From positions 1-60,691 of the forward strand of contig JAJVHS010000007.1 of assembly GCA_022072615.1 (NCBI GenBank): DNA of 60,691 bases. Direction: 5' to 3'. The DNA is from Phycisphaerales bacterium. GTDB taxonomy: Bacteria; Planctomycetota; Phycisphaerae; Phycisphaerales; UBA1924. The stretch's first letter is position 1; each line of letters starts with the position of its first letter. The translations under genes were made by a program, and so were the position numbers. This document shows positions 8,901 to 17,414 of this stretch, piece after piece. The notes below the pieces were generated by a model. It saw nothing but the letters and a program-made list of their open reading frames with translations. It searched no databases and had not been told where the DNA came from.

Positions 8901-10411
8901 CGGTGCCCGGCCGCGACTTCGGGATGGTGCTGAAGAATGCCCGGGCCGAATCGCCGCTGCTGCGGACGCTGGTGTCGCGGCGGCTCTCGGCCGAGAACGC
9001 CGGCCGTCTGAAGGAGTTCAATCCGAGGGGGCGGTTCGACGCGGAGTTCACGGTGACGCCCGGCGCGGCCGCGGCGGGCGAGCCCGGGCTGGTGACGACG
9101 TTCATGCCGCGGTCGATGACGATCACCGTGGGCGGCCAGGACGTGCCCTTCGAGTCGATGACGGGAACGGTGACGATCCGCGACGGGGCCGGGCGGTTCG
9201 AGGCGGTGGAGGCGGTCTCGCCGCTGTACGAGATCCGGGCCGATGGGACCTGGTCGCGCACGGTCGAGATGGACACCGACATCGACCTGACGGTCACCGC
9301 GTCGAGCAAGGGCTTCCCCGATCCGCTGCGGGCGCTGCTGCCCGGGGCCGTACGCGGCGTGCTGGATTCGGTCGAGTTCGCGGTGGACGGCGAGGTCGAG
9401 GTCCCCGTAATGACGCTGCAGATCACCGAGTCGGACGCGCCCGAGCGGCAACGGCTGATCGCCGGCGGAACGGTGATCGTGACCGGCGGCAAAATGACGC
9501 TGGGCGTGCCGATCACCGAGTGCGACGGGGCGGTGAACGTCCGCGTCTTCAACACGGATTTCCAGACGCCCGCCGGGTTCCAGCTTGATGCCAGGATGGA
9601 CCGCTTCCGGCTCGCCGGCCTGGGGATGACGCACGGGATGGTGGAGGTGACGGGCACGCCGGAGACGGGCGAGGTGGTGATCCCGCGGATCACCGCCGAC
9701 TGCTACGGCGGGCGGTTCTACGGCGATGCGCTGGTGGGGCCTCAGTCGGAGGCACCGCGGGACTACAAGGCGCAGTTCTCGCTGTCGGGCGTGCGGTTTG
9801 CGCCGACGCTGCGCGACATCACGGCGGCCGCGGGCAAGCCGATCGACGCCGAGCCGGTGTCGGACGATGATCCGACGCGCGGGCTGATCGACGCGGAGAT
9901 CTCGCTGGCCGGGCGGATCGACGAGCCGGCGTCACGCCGCGGCCGTGGCGAGGCGACGATCGCGGGACCGTCGGTGCTGCGGATGCCACTGGTGATGCCG
10001 CTGATCCGGTTCAGCAACCTCCAACTGCCGACGGACGAGCCCCTGGACTTTGCGCGCGCTTCGTTCTACGTCCAGGGCCCGGTCATGGCGTTCGAGGACC
10101 TGTCGGTGTTCTCGGAGAACGTCCAGATCCGCGGGTTCGGGACGATGACCTGGCCGGAAATGGCGCTGGACCTGCGGTTCAACTCCCGGGCCGTGAAGCG
10201 GATCCCGGTGATCAACTGGCTGATCGAAGGCCTGCGCGACGAATTCGTGTCGACGCAGGTGACCGGCACGCCCGCAAACCCGGACGTGCGCTCGGTGCCG
10301 TTCGACTCGACCCGGCGGTTCTTCCTCGAGGTGTTCGGGTCTGGGATGAGCGAGCAGGAGCGTCGGATGCTCGAACTCGGCAAGGAATCCGAGAATCAGC
10401 CGGCGCGCTGA
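5984..10411 (+). CDS. Large AsmA/YhdP-like envelope protein
   Basis: About 1475 residues. A basic segment (RAARRGRRARR) precedes one membrane helix (WVVVLLVIVATWW), and the rest is a very long beta-rich region rich in Val, Gly, Thr and Glu, as in AsmA/TamB/YhdP bridge proteins that carry phospholipid between inner and outer membranes. The end (IRGFGTMTWPEMALDLRF, then NPDVRSVPFDSTRRFF) matches the conserved tail of AsmA_2-type proteins. The start is uncertain: ATG 5984 is the first ATG, but the text LTTISPSSSSEPRQ beginning at a CTG near 6074 looks like a natural N-terminus, and GTG 6143 would start directly at the basic segment. TACGAT at 6009-6014 is a possible -10. Divergent from radA. Specific substrate unknown. 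Confidence 0.8.
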   Translation: MFRGVVLGIRWCGFGRRAGRTDWGPNRDTALTTISPSSSSEPRQDPPAGVGTPVRAARRGRRARRWVVVLLVIVATWWTATRSPLVRWAVSSRLRAMTGATLTEGSVRLGLTGHIAVWDVLVQAPDVHGPGGEILRVDRIDAAVSWPRLLGLVKDGKPAVAEVMLHQPRLRLSRNPDDGSLNFRALSLPTSGGGTAAIPSIRIDHGSIELGEHTGSDADDLFTLLKHIELHGRIVPSSPRSDGSVEIVVTPEAAGEPPSRAVAATPAPKPVTVTGTVKGSDIELSISGLSLHDWNVASAPGRARSFFQSMDLEGEIGPATIVYSRGAAPGEPVLKASLELIDVAMNLPVTENAESATSGDAAPADGPLLRMSHVNGTVDVTNLGTSARLVGSIEEVPYEVELDYRGSAANSPFVCKARTVDFRMEKGLRILRFVPENVRERLADFSWPTGLVTTNVTISRSEPVGDAPAPLSVVGEMQMRDAVSAFKRFPYEFRGLSGRVNFTDTRIDILDISGRSTAGATIQASGFIEPLTPDAHCIIDVRVDNLVIDDDVIRALAVRRKGIPPTVFNQEHYNRMVAAGLIARPGDAEAGPDVPRFGLGGLATVRTRVTRPAGPDTEWLEETQIDFTELTLLPEWFPLPMIATGVEVRIGDDLMTVRGGEYRPITGGRAVAEASVDYELVMNPELKGVPEITVIAEEVATGRLLNYAVGATIDRANRSSPTGSPGPRIRGILDDLRATGRVGGVISIFNDDEGEGRVKSRISVGPTMLTPHPETPEGASIDRQLEVMGSGLVQVTDRAVEFEFEGKPRARAAGSIVGVEQPLPTAGTIRVLGTSRPGPTGEAELRAEVAVDSLELGLPIEQLVGVFSPASAQRWVDFSSAYSPGGPVDAVVVIEPTEHESTATVRLDGFEGVSAMIEGAATTLANTAGSVTILPGGAIRFDGFAADARGDDGDLGHVEAQGEILLGNDERGPVPGRDFGMVLKNARAESPLLRTLVSRRLSAENAGRLKEFNPRGRFDAEFTVTPGAAAAGEPGLVTTFMPRSMTITVGGQDVPFESMTGTVTIRDGAGRFEAVEAVSPLYEIRADGTWSRTVEMDTDIDLTVTASSKGFPDPLRALLPGAVRGVLDSVEFAVDGEVEVPVMTLQITESDAPERQRLIAGGTVIVTGGKMTLGVPITECDGAVNVRVFNTDFQTPAGFQLDARMDRFRLAGLGMTHGMVEVTGTPETGEVVIPRITADCYGGRFYGDALVGPQSEAPRDYKAQFSLSGVRFAPTLRDITAAAGKPIDAEPVSDDDPTRGLIDAEISLAGRIDEPASRRGRGEATIAGPSVLRMPLVMPLIRFSNLQLPTDEPLDFARASFYVQGPVMAFEDLSVFSENVQIRGFGTMTWPEMALDLRFNSRAVKRIPVINWLIEGLRDEFVSTQVTGTPANPDVRSVPFDSTRRFFLEVFGSGMSEQERRMLELGKESENQPAR

Positions 10412-10421
10412 GTGGCGAGCT

Positions 10422-10444
10422 TCGGGCCCAGGGGCGGAGCCCGA
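10422..10444. terminator. Hairpin between convergent genes
   Basis: Stem TCGGGC / GCCCGA with an 11-base loop, exactly filling the gap between the AsmA-like gene and the DUF444 gene that converge here. No T-run. Confidence 0.4.
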
Positions 10445-11599
10445 TCAGCGTCCCTGCTTGAAGAACGTGCGCAGCGACTCGAGCAGGTCCTCGCGCCCGT
10501 TGACCTTGCTGGTGACGACCTTGGGGCCGAGTTCGTCGGCGCGTCCGTCGGGGAAGGCCTCGTGAAGGACGTTGATGAAGGAACCGCTGCCGTAGCTGGA
10601 GGCGACCTGGCAGTAGCCGAACATGTTGCAGCGGGGCAGGAGCTGCTCGTCGATGATCTTGACGCAGAGTCGGTTGTCGGCGTCGGAGGAGTTGTCGCCG
10701 TCGGAGAAGTGGAAGAGGTAGATGTTCCAGTCGCTGGGGTCGTAGTGCTGCTGGAGGAGCTCGAGGCACGCCTGGTAGGCGCTGGAGATGCGAGTGCCGC
10801 CGTCTTCGCGCACGGAGAAGAAGGTCTTCTTGTCGACCTCGCCGGCTCGGACGTCGTGGACGATGTAGCGGCTCTCGATGCCCTCGTAGTTGCGGCGGAG
10901 CCAGGTGTCGATCCAAAAGGCTTCGAGGCGGACGAGTTCCTTCTGTTCGTCGCCCATCGAGCCCGAAACGTCCATCATGTAGATGATGACAGCGTTGCTC
11001 TGGGGCTTCTTGACCTCGTTCCATGACCGGAAGCGCAGGTCGTTCTTGATCGGGATGATGACGGGGTTGTCCGGGTCGTACACACCCATCGCGAGCTGGC
11101 GCTTGAGCGCCTCGCGGTAGGTGCGCTTGAAGTGGCGCAGGGCCGCCGGGCCGATCGGCCGGATGCCGGTGTACTTGTCGCGGATGGTGGTGAGCTTGTG
11201 CTGGCCGCGAGGCTGGATGCGGGGCAGCTTGAGCTCGTCGGCGAGGATGTCGGCGAGCTCCTCGAGCGTCACATCGACCTCAAGGGCGTGGCGGCCCTCG
11301 GCGTCGCCGCCCTGGCCCTGGTCGGTTCCCTGACCCTGTCCGACGGACTGGCCCTCCTCGCCCTCGCCCATTCCCACGCCGCCGGAGTTGTCGCCGTAGC
11401 GGAACGTGGGGATGTCGATGTCGTGGATGGGGATCGAGACCACGCGGCGGCCTTCGCGGGCGAGGATGTCGCCCCGCGAAATGAAGCGGCGCAGGTCCTT
11501 GCGGATCTTGCCGCGGACAATCTGGCGGAAGCGCTGGTGATCTTGTTCGATGCTGGTGATCATGCGGGCGCGCTCGTCCGTGAGTGCGGGAGATCCCAT
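10445..11599 (-). CDS. DUF444 (YeaH/YhbH) family protein with VWA domain
   Basis: 384 residues. The N-terminal half is the YeaH/YhbH region with a Gly/Gln-rich spacer (about 73-100). The C-terminal half is a von Willebrand A domain with the metal site DVSGSMGDE (210-218) and FHFSDGDNSS. In other bacteria this family works with the kinase PrkA and with SpoVR in stress or sporulation responses; neither partner is in this window, so here the gene stands apart. The message probably has a long leader: no Shine-Dalgarno sequence or close -10 is obvious, but TATAGAT lies about 145 bases upstream on this strand. Confidence 0.88.
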   Translation of the reverse strand: MGSPALTDERARMITSIEQDHQRFRQIVRGKIRKDLRRFISRGDILAREGRRVVSIPIHDIDIPTFRYGDNSGGVGMGEGEEGQSVGQGQGTDQGQGGDAEGRHALEVDVTLEELADILADELKLPRIQPRGQHKLTTIRDKYTGIRPIGPAALRHFKRTYREALKRQLAMGVYDPDNPVIIPIKNDLRFRSWNEVKKPQSNAVIIYMMDVSGSMGDEQKELVRLEAFWIDTWLRRNYEGIESRYIVHDVRAGEVDKKTFFSVREDGGTRISSAYQACLELLQQHYDPSDWNIYLFHFSDGDNSSDADNRLCVKIIDEQLLPRCNMFGYCQVASSYGSGSFINVLHEAFPDGRADELGPKVVTSKVNGREDLLESLRTFFKQGR

Positions 11600-11688
11600 T
11601 CGCTCGTCGCCGGATGAACAAGCGAGCGAATGAACATTAATGCCGCGACACCGTTCGCGGCGGGAGGGTCGTCCAAGGCGCGTGAAGA

Positions 11689-11718
11689 CCGGCCCGTCCC
11701 TTGCAGGGCGCGGGCCGG
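11689..11718. terminator. Strong GC hairpin in the DUF444 leader
   Basis: Outer stem CCGGCCCG / CGGGCCGG (8 bp) enclosing CCC-TTGCA-GGG. It lies between the flippase-like gene and the DUF444 gene on the same strand. No T-run follows, so it may end the upstream operon or shape the leader of DUF444. Confidence 0.4.
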
Positions 11719-11783
11719 CTCTCCTGAAAGACCATTCCCAAACATCTATACGGGTTCGACGGTCCGAAGATTCGGCTTGATCT

Positions 11784-11803
11784 CGGGAGGAAAGAACCTC
11801 CCG
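11784..11803. other. Perfect 7-bp inverted repeat
   Basis: CGGGAGG-AAAGAA-CCTCCCG, in the same 318-base gap. The rest of 11600-11917 holds no gene I can support; TATAGAT (complement of 11744-11750) is a possible -10 for DUF444. Confidence 0.4.
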
Positions 11804-11917
11804 GGTGCCGGTCGAAGAGGTTGGCGTGCGTGCGGCGGTCGGCAGCTCGACGAGCGGCGCTGACCCGATAAATGGTAGGGGCGGCCGAACCGCTGGCGGC
11901 GGCGGAGCCTCTGGCGG

Positions 11918-12898
11918 TCAGGGAACTGTCGGGGCGGACGGGTCCGCAGGGCTTCGTGCTGAGCGGCGGGTCTTGGCGGCGAGCCACGCCGTCGAGGCCA
12001 AACCGATGACGATCGCGAGCACCAGCTCGACGGCGCGGTTGACCAGATCCGCGACCAGCCCGGCGGAGAGTGCCCGCTGCGAGCGGCCGGCCGATGGGAG
12101 CACCGATGCCAGGGCCGCGACCGACCACTCGCGGACGCCCAGCGCGCTGCCGACCACGGGCAGGCACGCGACGGCCTGGCCGATCGCGGCCAGCGCGGCG
12201 GCCTGCACGGTGGTGACGGGCGAACCGATGATCTGGAAGGCCAGCCAGTAGCGAACAACCCACACGGCGGCGTCGCCGAGCCGAGCGGCAAAGCCCGCCA
12301 GCAGCGTCGGCAGTACGGGAGAGGGCGATCCAGCACCAACTCGGGTGAGCACCCGCCCGTGGAAAACGGCGAAGGCGAGCAGCGCGAGCAGGGCAGCGGC
12401 GACGAGCCCCGGACCCAGTCCGCCCAACCATGCCCGGGAGATCGCGAGTGTGACGCCGATCAGCGCGGCCGTGGCGGTCACACCGAGCAGCAGGGCCTGC
12501 ACGATGACGACGCTGGAGGCGGCGACGGGGATGCCGTGAACGGCCCGGTGATAGGCGACGCGTCCGGCAAGGCCAGGCTTGAGCGGGAGGTAGTTCGCAA
12601 GCCAGGAAGCGCCCATGAGTGCCGCCATCTCGGCGAACGACACGTTGCCGACGCGGCGCGTCAGCAGCCAGAACGTCCACGTGCTGAACATCCAGTTGAG
12701 GATGGGCAGACCGATGGCGACGGCCAGCATCCACGCGGGCGCCTGGCGGGCGGAGCTGATCGCCGAACCCAGGTCGGCGCGGTGGTGGACGAGAACCGCG
12801 ACGGCCGCGCCGAGCATGATGACCGCGACGGCGGCGGTGATGATCGATCGTGCCCGCGCGCTGCGACCCGGGCTGAGTTGAGGATCAACCGCGATCAC
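11918..12898 (-). CDS. Flippase-like integral membrane protein (LPG synthase TM family)
   Basis: 326 residues with about eight hydrophobic segments, first at ~20-37. It resembles the membrane part of lysylphosphatidylglycerol synthases (UPF0104/PF03706), with NYLPLKPGLAGR matching the family loop N-x-x-x-P-G-x-x-G and VVGSALGVREW the later conserved turn. Such proteins move or modify lipids at the inner membrane. There is no aminoacyl-transferase domain, so lipid flipping is more likely than lysyl transfer. The GTG start forms a GTGA overlap with the stop of the large exported protein upstream, so translation is coupled. Confidence 0.8.
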   Translation of the reverse strand: MIAVDPQLSPGRSARARSIITAAVAVIMLGAAVAVLVHHRADLGSAISSARQAPAWMLAVAIGLPILNWMFSTWTFWLLTRRVGNVSFAEMAALMGASWLANYLPLKPGLAGRVAYHRAVHGIPVAASSVVIVQALLLGVTATAALIGVTLAISRAWLGGLGPGLVAAALLALLAFAVFHGRVLTRVGAGSPSPVLPTLLAGFAARLGDAAVWVVRYWLAFQIIGSPVTTVQAAALAAIGQAVACLPVVGSALGVREWSVAALASVLPSAGRSQRALSAGLVADLVNRAVELVLAIVIGLASTAWLAAKTRRSARSPADPSAPTVP

Positions 12899-15621
12899 GG
12901 GCCGCCCACGCCGGGCAGATTGATCCCCTGCGCGGCCATGGAATCCTGGATGATGCCCAGGACGTCGGGCCCGCCCCTGGCGGCGAAGCCCTCGCCCCCC
13001 GCGGAGAGACGATCGCTGATGATCGACGCGAGGCGGGCGACGCGCGGGTGAGCGGAGGTGATGGCCGATGCCAGGAATGGGTCCTTGGCGTCGGTGACCC
13101 GGGTCATGAGGACGAGGGCGGCGGCGGCGGGATCGGTCTCCATCCTGGCGGCGTCGTCGAGCGGCTGCATTTCGCTGATGATCGATGCCTGCGGAAGGAT
13201 CGCCAGCAGCAGCAGGCGCCCTTCAACGGGGAGGGAGGGGTAGCTCGCCGCCGCGGCGGCCGCGAAGGCCGTGCGTTCTTCCGCGGTGAGCGTCCGGGGC
13301 ACGCCGCCGCGGTCGATGATCGGGTTGAGCATGCGGGCCCGGATGACGGAGGCAACCGCCGCCAGCTCGTTCATGTCGGAGGTCGACACCTTTTCGGCGA
13401 GCTGGGCGTTGGTCAGCGCGGCCTGCGGCACCGCGGTGCGGACCTGCGACCCCGTTTCACGCGAAAGGCAGAGCGCCCCGGTGGTGATGACGCCCTCTTC
13501 AGAGCGCATGAACCCCTGGACGACCCTCCACCGCTGGCGGATCAGGCGGTCGCAGCACTCGTCGATCACCCAGCCGGCCGAGCCGGCGTCGGGCCAGTAT
13601 TCGACGGTGATCGTCTCGTTGGGCATCAGACGCAGTCGACGGGCGAGCGAGGTCGCTTCGGGCGTCAGGTACGCCCGGATGTTGGAGAGACCGATCTCCA
13701 TGCTCGATCCGACCAGGATCTGCGAGTTGAGCGTGCGGTCCGACCCGACCCCGAGGGGCACGGGCGTGAGGTTGCGGAGCCGCAGGCGGATGGTGGTGGG
13801 CTGGAGCGCGGTGGCGGACGTGGGTGAGACGTTCGCCTCCAGTGACATGAAGGAGTGCCCGCCGGCGCTGATCTTGTCGATCCAGGCGGGGATGCCCTCG
13901 GCAAAGCCGCGGGCGCGCTTGACGAGCTGGGGATCGAGATCCTCGCGGCCGAGGATCTCGCGGAGACTCGAGTACGAGAACATGGCCTCGAGGGACTGCG
14001 GGACGCTGCGCCACAGGAGCCGGTAGACCTCCTCGGCCTTGTCCTTGTCGTTCCGGTCGAGATGGAGCTGGGCAAGCCCGAGCTGCGCTTCGACACGCTG
14101 ATCCCCGACCGACTCCAGGATGGGCTGGGCCTCGTCGAGCCGACCTGCTCGGACGAGCACCCAGGCATACGCCGTCTGGTAGTCGAGGTCGGAGTCAGGG
14201 ATGTTCCAGGTGGTCTTGATGGACTCGAGCTCGGTGAGCAGGGCCTGCGCGTCGAGCGGTTGACGCGAGGGCTCGGACGCGGCGGGCTGGACGGCCTGTT
14301 CCGGCGCGGCCTCGGTGACGGGCGCGGGAGTGTCTGGCGCGGACGCGGCGGGTGCGGGCGCGGCCGCGGCCGCTCCGTCGCGCGCGGCGGGCGGCGCGTA
14401 CTCGTTGGCCCAGCACATCAGGGTGATGTTGCCGACGAGCATCTGGCGGGTGAGCTCGGCGGCCTTGGCGTCGTCGATCTCCGACGGACGCTTTCGCGGG
14501 TCGGCGAGCTCTGCTGCTCGGGCGGCGATGGTCGCCCTCAGGTCCTTGGCGGATTCGAAACGCGTGTGATCGTCCTTGGCGCTGACGGCGGCGATGAGCC
14601 GGAGCCGTTCCATGATGACTTCGAGCCGGACGTCCTCGGGGCGAGGGGCCTGGCCGGTCGCGAGAGGGTCCTTCTCCAGTTCTTCGATCTGGCGGCGGGC
14701 CATGGCCCGGTAAGAGGCGATCTGCGCGTTGAGGTCGTTGACGATGACCTGCGGCCCCTGGGCGCCCCACTGGGCGTACAACCGTTCGCGGGCCAACTGC
14801 GGCGGGACGGCCACCTCGGCGGTCTCGATCATCCGGGAGACGTTGTCCTGGAATCGCAGCGCTTCGCTGAAGGCGCCGATCGACGAGAGCTCGCGCCCGA
14901 TGGCCATCTGCGTCTCGGGGTCGGCCGGCTCCGCGAGCAGGAGGTTCGCCAGGAGCTCCAGCCTTCCGATGGGGTCGTCGACGCGTTCGGCGAAATAGGC
15001 GGCCGCGGCGGCGGCCGCGTCGCGGTTGGAGGCGTCGAGCTTGGTCGCCTGCTTGACGAGGTCGACAAAGCCGGGCTCATCACCGAGCTGCTGGCACAGG
15101 CTCGCGGCGTCCATGCACAGCCGGCTGCGGATCGAAGGATCCAGGCTCGCTCCCTCGGGACCGATCAGACGCCTCAGCCGGGCGAGCTTGTCGTCGGCGT
15201 TGTGCGCCTGGTCGAGCAGCAGCGTGATGAGGTGGTACTGGACGACCGTGTTGGCCGGGTCTTCGCGCAGGATGAGCTTGCACAGCGCGACGCCTTCCTC
15301 GCGGTCCTGCGCGGCCGAGGCGGCGCCCAGCCGCCAGCGCAAAAGCTGCTCGTTGGGCCAGAGGTCATAGGCGATCGCGAGCAGCTCCATCGTGATGCGA
15401 TGGTCGTCGGCGATGGGCGCTTCCTGCAGGGAGAGATCGCTGAAGGCGATGCGGGCGATGTTGCGGGCCGCGGTCTCGCGCGCCAGACGGTGCTGGTCGC
15501 CGGGGCTCGGCGACGACGCGATGGAGGGCTGGCGGATCGCCGCGAGGACCGGCGGCGCGAACGCGGTGATCGAGAGAAGTGCGACCGAACAGGTCACAAG
15601 CGGCGTGGTGGTCCGGAACAT
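12895..15621 (-). CDS. Large exported helical-repeat (TPR-like) protein
   Basis: 908 residues from the ATG of MFRTTTPLVTC, which gives a clean signal peptide ending near PVLAA. The first ~340 residues and the part around 470-570 are Ala/Leu-rich helical pairs of TPR type (for example AQLGLAQLHLDRNDKDKAEE). An Ala/Pro/Glu-rich linker lies at about 410-450, and a beta-rich segment follows at about 590-700 (LQPTTIRLRLRNLTPVPLGV). I recognise no enzyme motif. A start 48 bases further up has no support. GGGGA precedes the ATG inside the end of the upstream gene. A scaffold in the periplasm is the likely role; it is coupled to the flippase-like gene. Confidence 0.75.
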   Translation of the reverse strand: MFRTTTPLVTCSVALLSITAFAPPVLAAIRQPSIASSPSPGDQHRLARETAARNIARIAFSDLSLQEAPIADDHRITMELLAIAYDLWPNEQLLRWRLGAASAAQDREEGVALCKLILREDPANTVVQYHLITLLLDQAHNADDKLARLRRLIGPEGASLDPSIRSRLCMDAASLCQQLGDEPGFVDLVKQATKLDASNRDAAAAAAAYFAERVDDPIGRLELLANLLLAEPADPETQMAIGRELSSIGAFSEALRFQDNVSRMIETAEVAVPPQLARERLYAQWGAQGPQVIVNDLNAQIASYRAMARRQIEELEKDPLATGQAPRPEDVRLEVIMERLRLIAAVSAKDDHTRFESAKDLRATIAARAAELADPRKRPSEIDDAKAAELTRQMLVGNITLMCWANEYAPPAARDGAAAAAPAPAASAPDTPAPVTEAAPEQAVQPAASEPSRQPLDAQALLTELESIKTTWNIPDSDLDYQTAYAWVLVRAGRLDEAQPILESVGDQRVEAQLGLAQLHLDRNDKDKAEEVYRLLWRSVPQSLEAMFSYSSLREILGREDLDPQLVKRARGFAEGIPAWIDKISAGGHSFMSLEANVSPTSATALQPTTIRLRLRNLTPVPLGVGSDRTLNSQILVGSSMEIGLSNIRAYLTPEATSLARRLRLMPNETITVEYWPDAGSAGWVIDECCDRLIRQRWRVVQGFMRSEEGVITTGALCLSRETGSQVRTAVPQAALTNAQLAEKVSTSDMNELAAVASVIRARMLNPIIDRGGVPRTLTAEERTAFAAAAAASYPSLPVEGRLLLLAILPQASIISEMQPLDDAARMETDPAAAALVLMTRVTDAKDPFLASAITSAHPRVARLASIISDRLSAGGEGFAARGGPDVLGIIQDSMAAQGINLPGVGGP

Positions 15622-15628
15622 GTTCGGT

Positions 15629-15946
15629 TTAGTCCCCAATGGCGACGAAGGTCGAGAAAAGGGCGACAACGGGCGCCACGATGAAAACCGCCAGGCAGAG
15701 CAGTTCGGCCGCCCAGATCATCGGCTTGCTGGCACGGTGGAACCATCGATCGGCGACGAGCACCATGAAGACAAAGAGCCCGCCGGCGGTCAGCGCGGCG
15801 CCCAGCGGCCACCGCAGCGGGGCCATGTGTGCCAGCAGGCCCTGCGAGGACGCCAGCACCAGCAGACCGGCGACGCACATCGCGCCCGCCCAGGCCGTGC
15901 CGGCCGTGATGCGAAGCCAAAGGCCGATTTGACGGGTGAGTCTCAC
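15629..15946 (-). CDS. Small integral membrane protein
   Basis: 105 residues from a GTG, with three hydrophobic segments (about 13-33, 46-64, 76-98) joined by short basic loops. No family recognised. It lies 12 bases after the dihydrouridine synthase and 7 before the large exported protein, so it belongs to this minus-strand operon. Confidence 0.7.
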   Translation of the reverse strand: MRLTRQIGLWLRITAGTAWAGAMCVAGLLVLASSQGLLAHMAPLRWPLGAALTAGGLFVFMVLVADRWFHRASKPMIWAAELLCLAVFIVAPVVALFSTFVAIGD

Positions 15947-15958
15947 GCGGTTCTTGTG

Positions 15959-17098
15959 CTACGTCGTTGCCACGTCGGGCAGTTCGAAGAAGCCGCCGCG
16001 GAGGCCGCCGGCGGCAAACTGGTCGAGTGCCGCGTGGACGTCCTGGATCGTGGCGGCCGACCTGATCGCTTCCTTGAGCGGTTTGACCCCGATGGGCTTG
16101 CCGGTGTCGTCGTGATCGATCAGCCGCTTGGCGAACCAGCTGATGCGGCGGTTGATCTGGAAGAGAGCGTAGCGGTCATCCCGGTTGCGGCGCATCAGTT
16201 CGACGTAGCGGCGGATGAGTTCGATCTTCTGTTCGGCGGAGGGCGGCGGAGGGGATCGTCCGGTGAGCTGGAACTGCCACGCGTCGCGGAAGATCCACGG
16301 CGTGGACAGCGCGCCGCGGCCGATCATCACGCCCCGGCAGCCGGTCGCTCGGATCATCGCGGCGGCATCCGCGGGCTGGCGTACGTCGCCGTTGCCGATG
16401 ATGGGGACCTTCCCGCTGACGGCCTCGACGACCCTGGCGATGCCGTCCAGGCGCACCGACCCGGAGAACTTCATCTCGGTGGTTCGTCCGTGCACGGTGA
16501 CGGCGCAGACGCCCTCGTCCGCAAGGGCCCGGGCAAGGCCGGGCGAGCAGGCCATGCCGGCCTCGAATTCATCGGTGCTCCACCCCAGGCGGATCTTGCA
16601 CGTGAGCGGGACGCAGCCGCCGCCGTGCCTGGCCGCAGAGCCGAGGCGTTCGGCCCACTGTTCCTGCGTAAGCGGGCAGCGGTCGAGTTCCCCGCGGACG
16701 CGCCGCGCGATCGCCAGGGCGCGCGGGAGATCGCACAGCAGCTTTGATCCGCCGTCTTTCTTGGTCACCTTGTCGACCGGGCAGCCCATGTTGATGTCGA
16801 TGACGGTGGCGCCGTGCTCGACGGCCCACCGGGCGCCCTGGGCCATGATCTCCGGGTCGCTCCCGTAGAGCTGCATGCAGATGGGCTTGTCAAAGGGGTC
16901 GGTCCGTGCAAGGTCTAGGCTGGTGGCGGTGCCGCGGAGCAGGCCCTGCGGGCTGAGCAGGTCGGTGCAGGCCAGCCCGAGCCCCCCTTGCTCCCGGCAG
17001 ATCGTGCGGAATGCAAGATCGCAGTAGCCGGCAATGGGGGCCAGGAGCAGGTTGGTCGCCAGGCGGAGCGGGCCGAGTTGGAGCGGCTGGCCGATCAC
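15959..17098 (-). CDS. dus: tRNA-dihydrouridine synthase
   Basis: 379 residues. An FMN-dependent TIM barrel that reduces uridines in the tRNA D-loop. Motifs: LLAPIAGYCDLAFR at the N-terminus, QLYGSDPE, the active-site loop INMGCPVDKVTKKDGGS with the catalytic Cys, VHGRTTEMKFSG, and the FMN-phosphate part IIGNGDVRQ ... GVMIGRGAL. An insert of about 20 residues (CPLTQEQWAERLGSAARHGG) separates two of the barrel elements. The helical C-terminus is present. The start is a GTG six bases after TAGACT with no Shine-Dalgarno sequence, so probably leaderless. It heads the operon that runs down to the flippase-like gene. Confidence 0.92.
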   Translation of the reverse strand: MIGQPLQLGPLRLATNLLLAPIAGYCDLAFRTICREQGGLGLACTDLLSPQGLLRGTATSLDLARTDPFDKPICMQLYGSDPEIMAQGARWAVEHGATVIDINMGCPVDKVTKKDGGSKLLCDLPRALAIARRVRGELDRCPLTQEQWAERLGSAARHGGGCVPLTCKIRLGWSTDEFEAGMACSPGLARALADEGVCAVTVHGRTTEMKFSGSVRLDGIARVVEAVSGKVPIIGNGDVRQPADAAAMIRATGCRGVMIGRGALSTPWIFRDAWQFQLTGRSPPPPSAEQKIELIRRYVELMRRNRDDRYALFQINRRISWFAKRLIDHDDTGKPIGVKPLKEAIRSAATIQDVHAALDQFAAGGLRGGFFELPDVATT

Positions 17099-17104
17099 CT
17101 GCGC

Positions 17105-17110
17105 AGTCTA
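17105..17110 (-). promoter_or_regulatory. -10-like TAGACT, leaderless dus
   Basis: TAGACT, six bases, then GTG on the minus strand. Confidence 0.45.
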
Positions 17111-17414
17111 TTCGGGATGGGCCGGGGGACCCACCGCCGGCGTAGTCTGACGGGCCGGCGGCAACGGGGCGGGTCGGGCCAGCCGGACCGATGGAGGAAC
17201 GTCGGGTGAGGGGGTGATGGGCCATCGGCCCGCCTCCCGCGTTGGTTTTAGGTCATTCAGTTCCCTCAATTCCCAGCGTTGCCCAACGCCGGATTGATCG
17301 GGTTGTGTTTGGTTATTCGTGTCGAATTGACGGCCTGGGGTCGCTTAGGATTTGCCCCTCGCATCGGCTCGGTGGGCGTTCGGGACGGCACACGGTTCAC
17401 TCGGGAGATCAGCC
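17111..17414. other. Intergenic region, leader of DUF1573 gene
   Basis: About 300 bases. A short hairpin GGGCC-ATC-GGCCC sits at 17219-17231. The second half is AT-richer (around 17240-17350) and probably holds the promoter of the plus-strand cassette, but I cannot place -35 and -10 with a good spacing. Confidence 0.4.

Noticed and set aside
11560..11745. 61-residue minus-strand frame in the DUF444 leader
   Set aside because: No ribosome site; the composition follows the GC hairpin; no pattern.
13855..15684. 609-residue plus-strand frame opposite the large exported protein
   Set aside because: No ribosome site or family pattern; the minus-strand reading has a signal peptide and helical repeats.
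17328..17350. TTGACG and TAGGAT as promoter for the DUF1573 gene
   Set aside because: The spacing is 13 bases, too short for a standard promoter.
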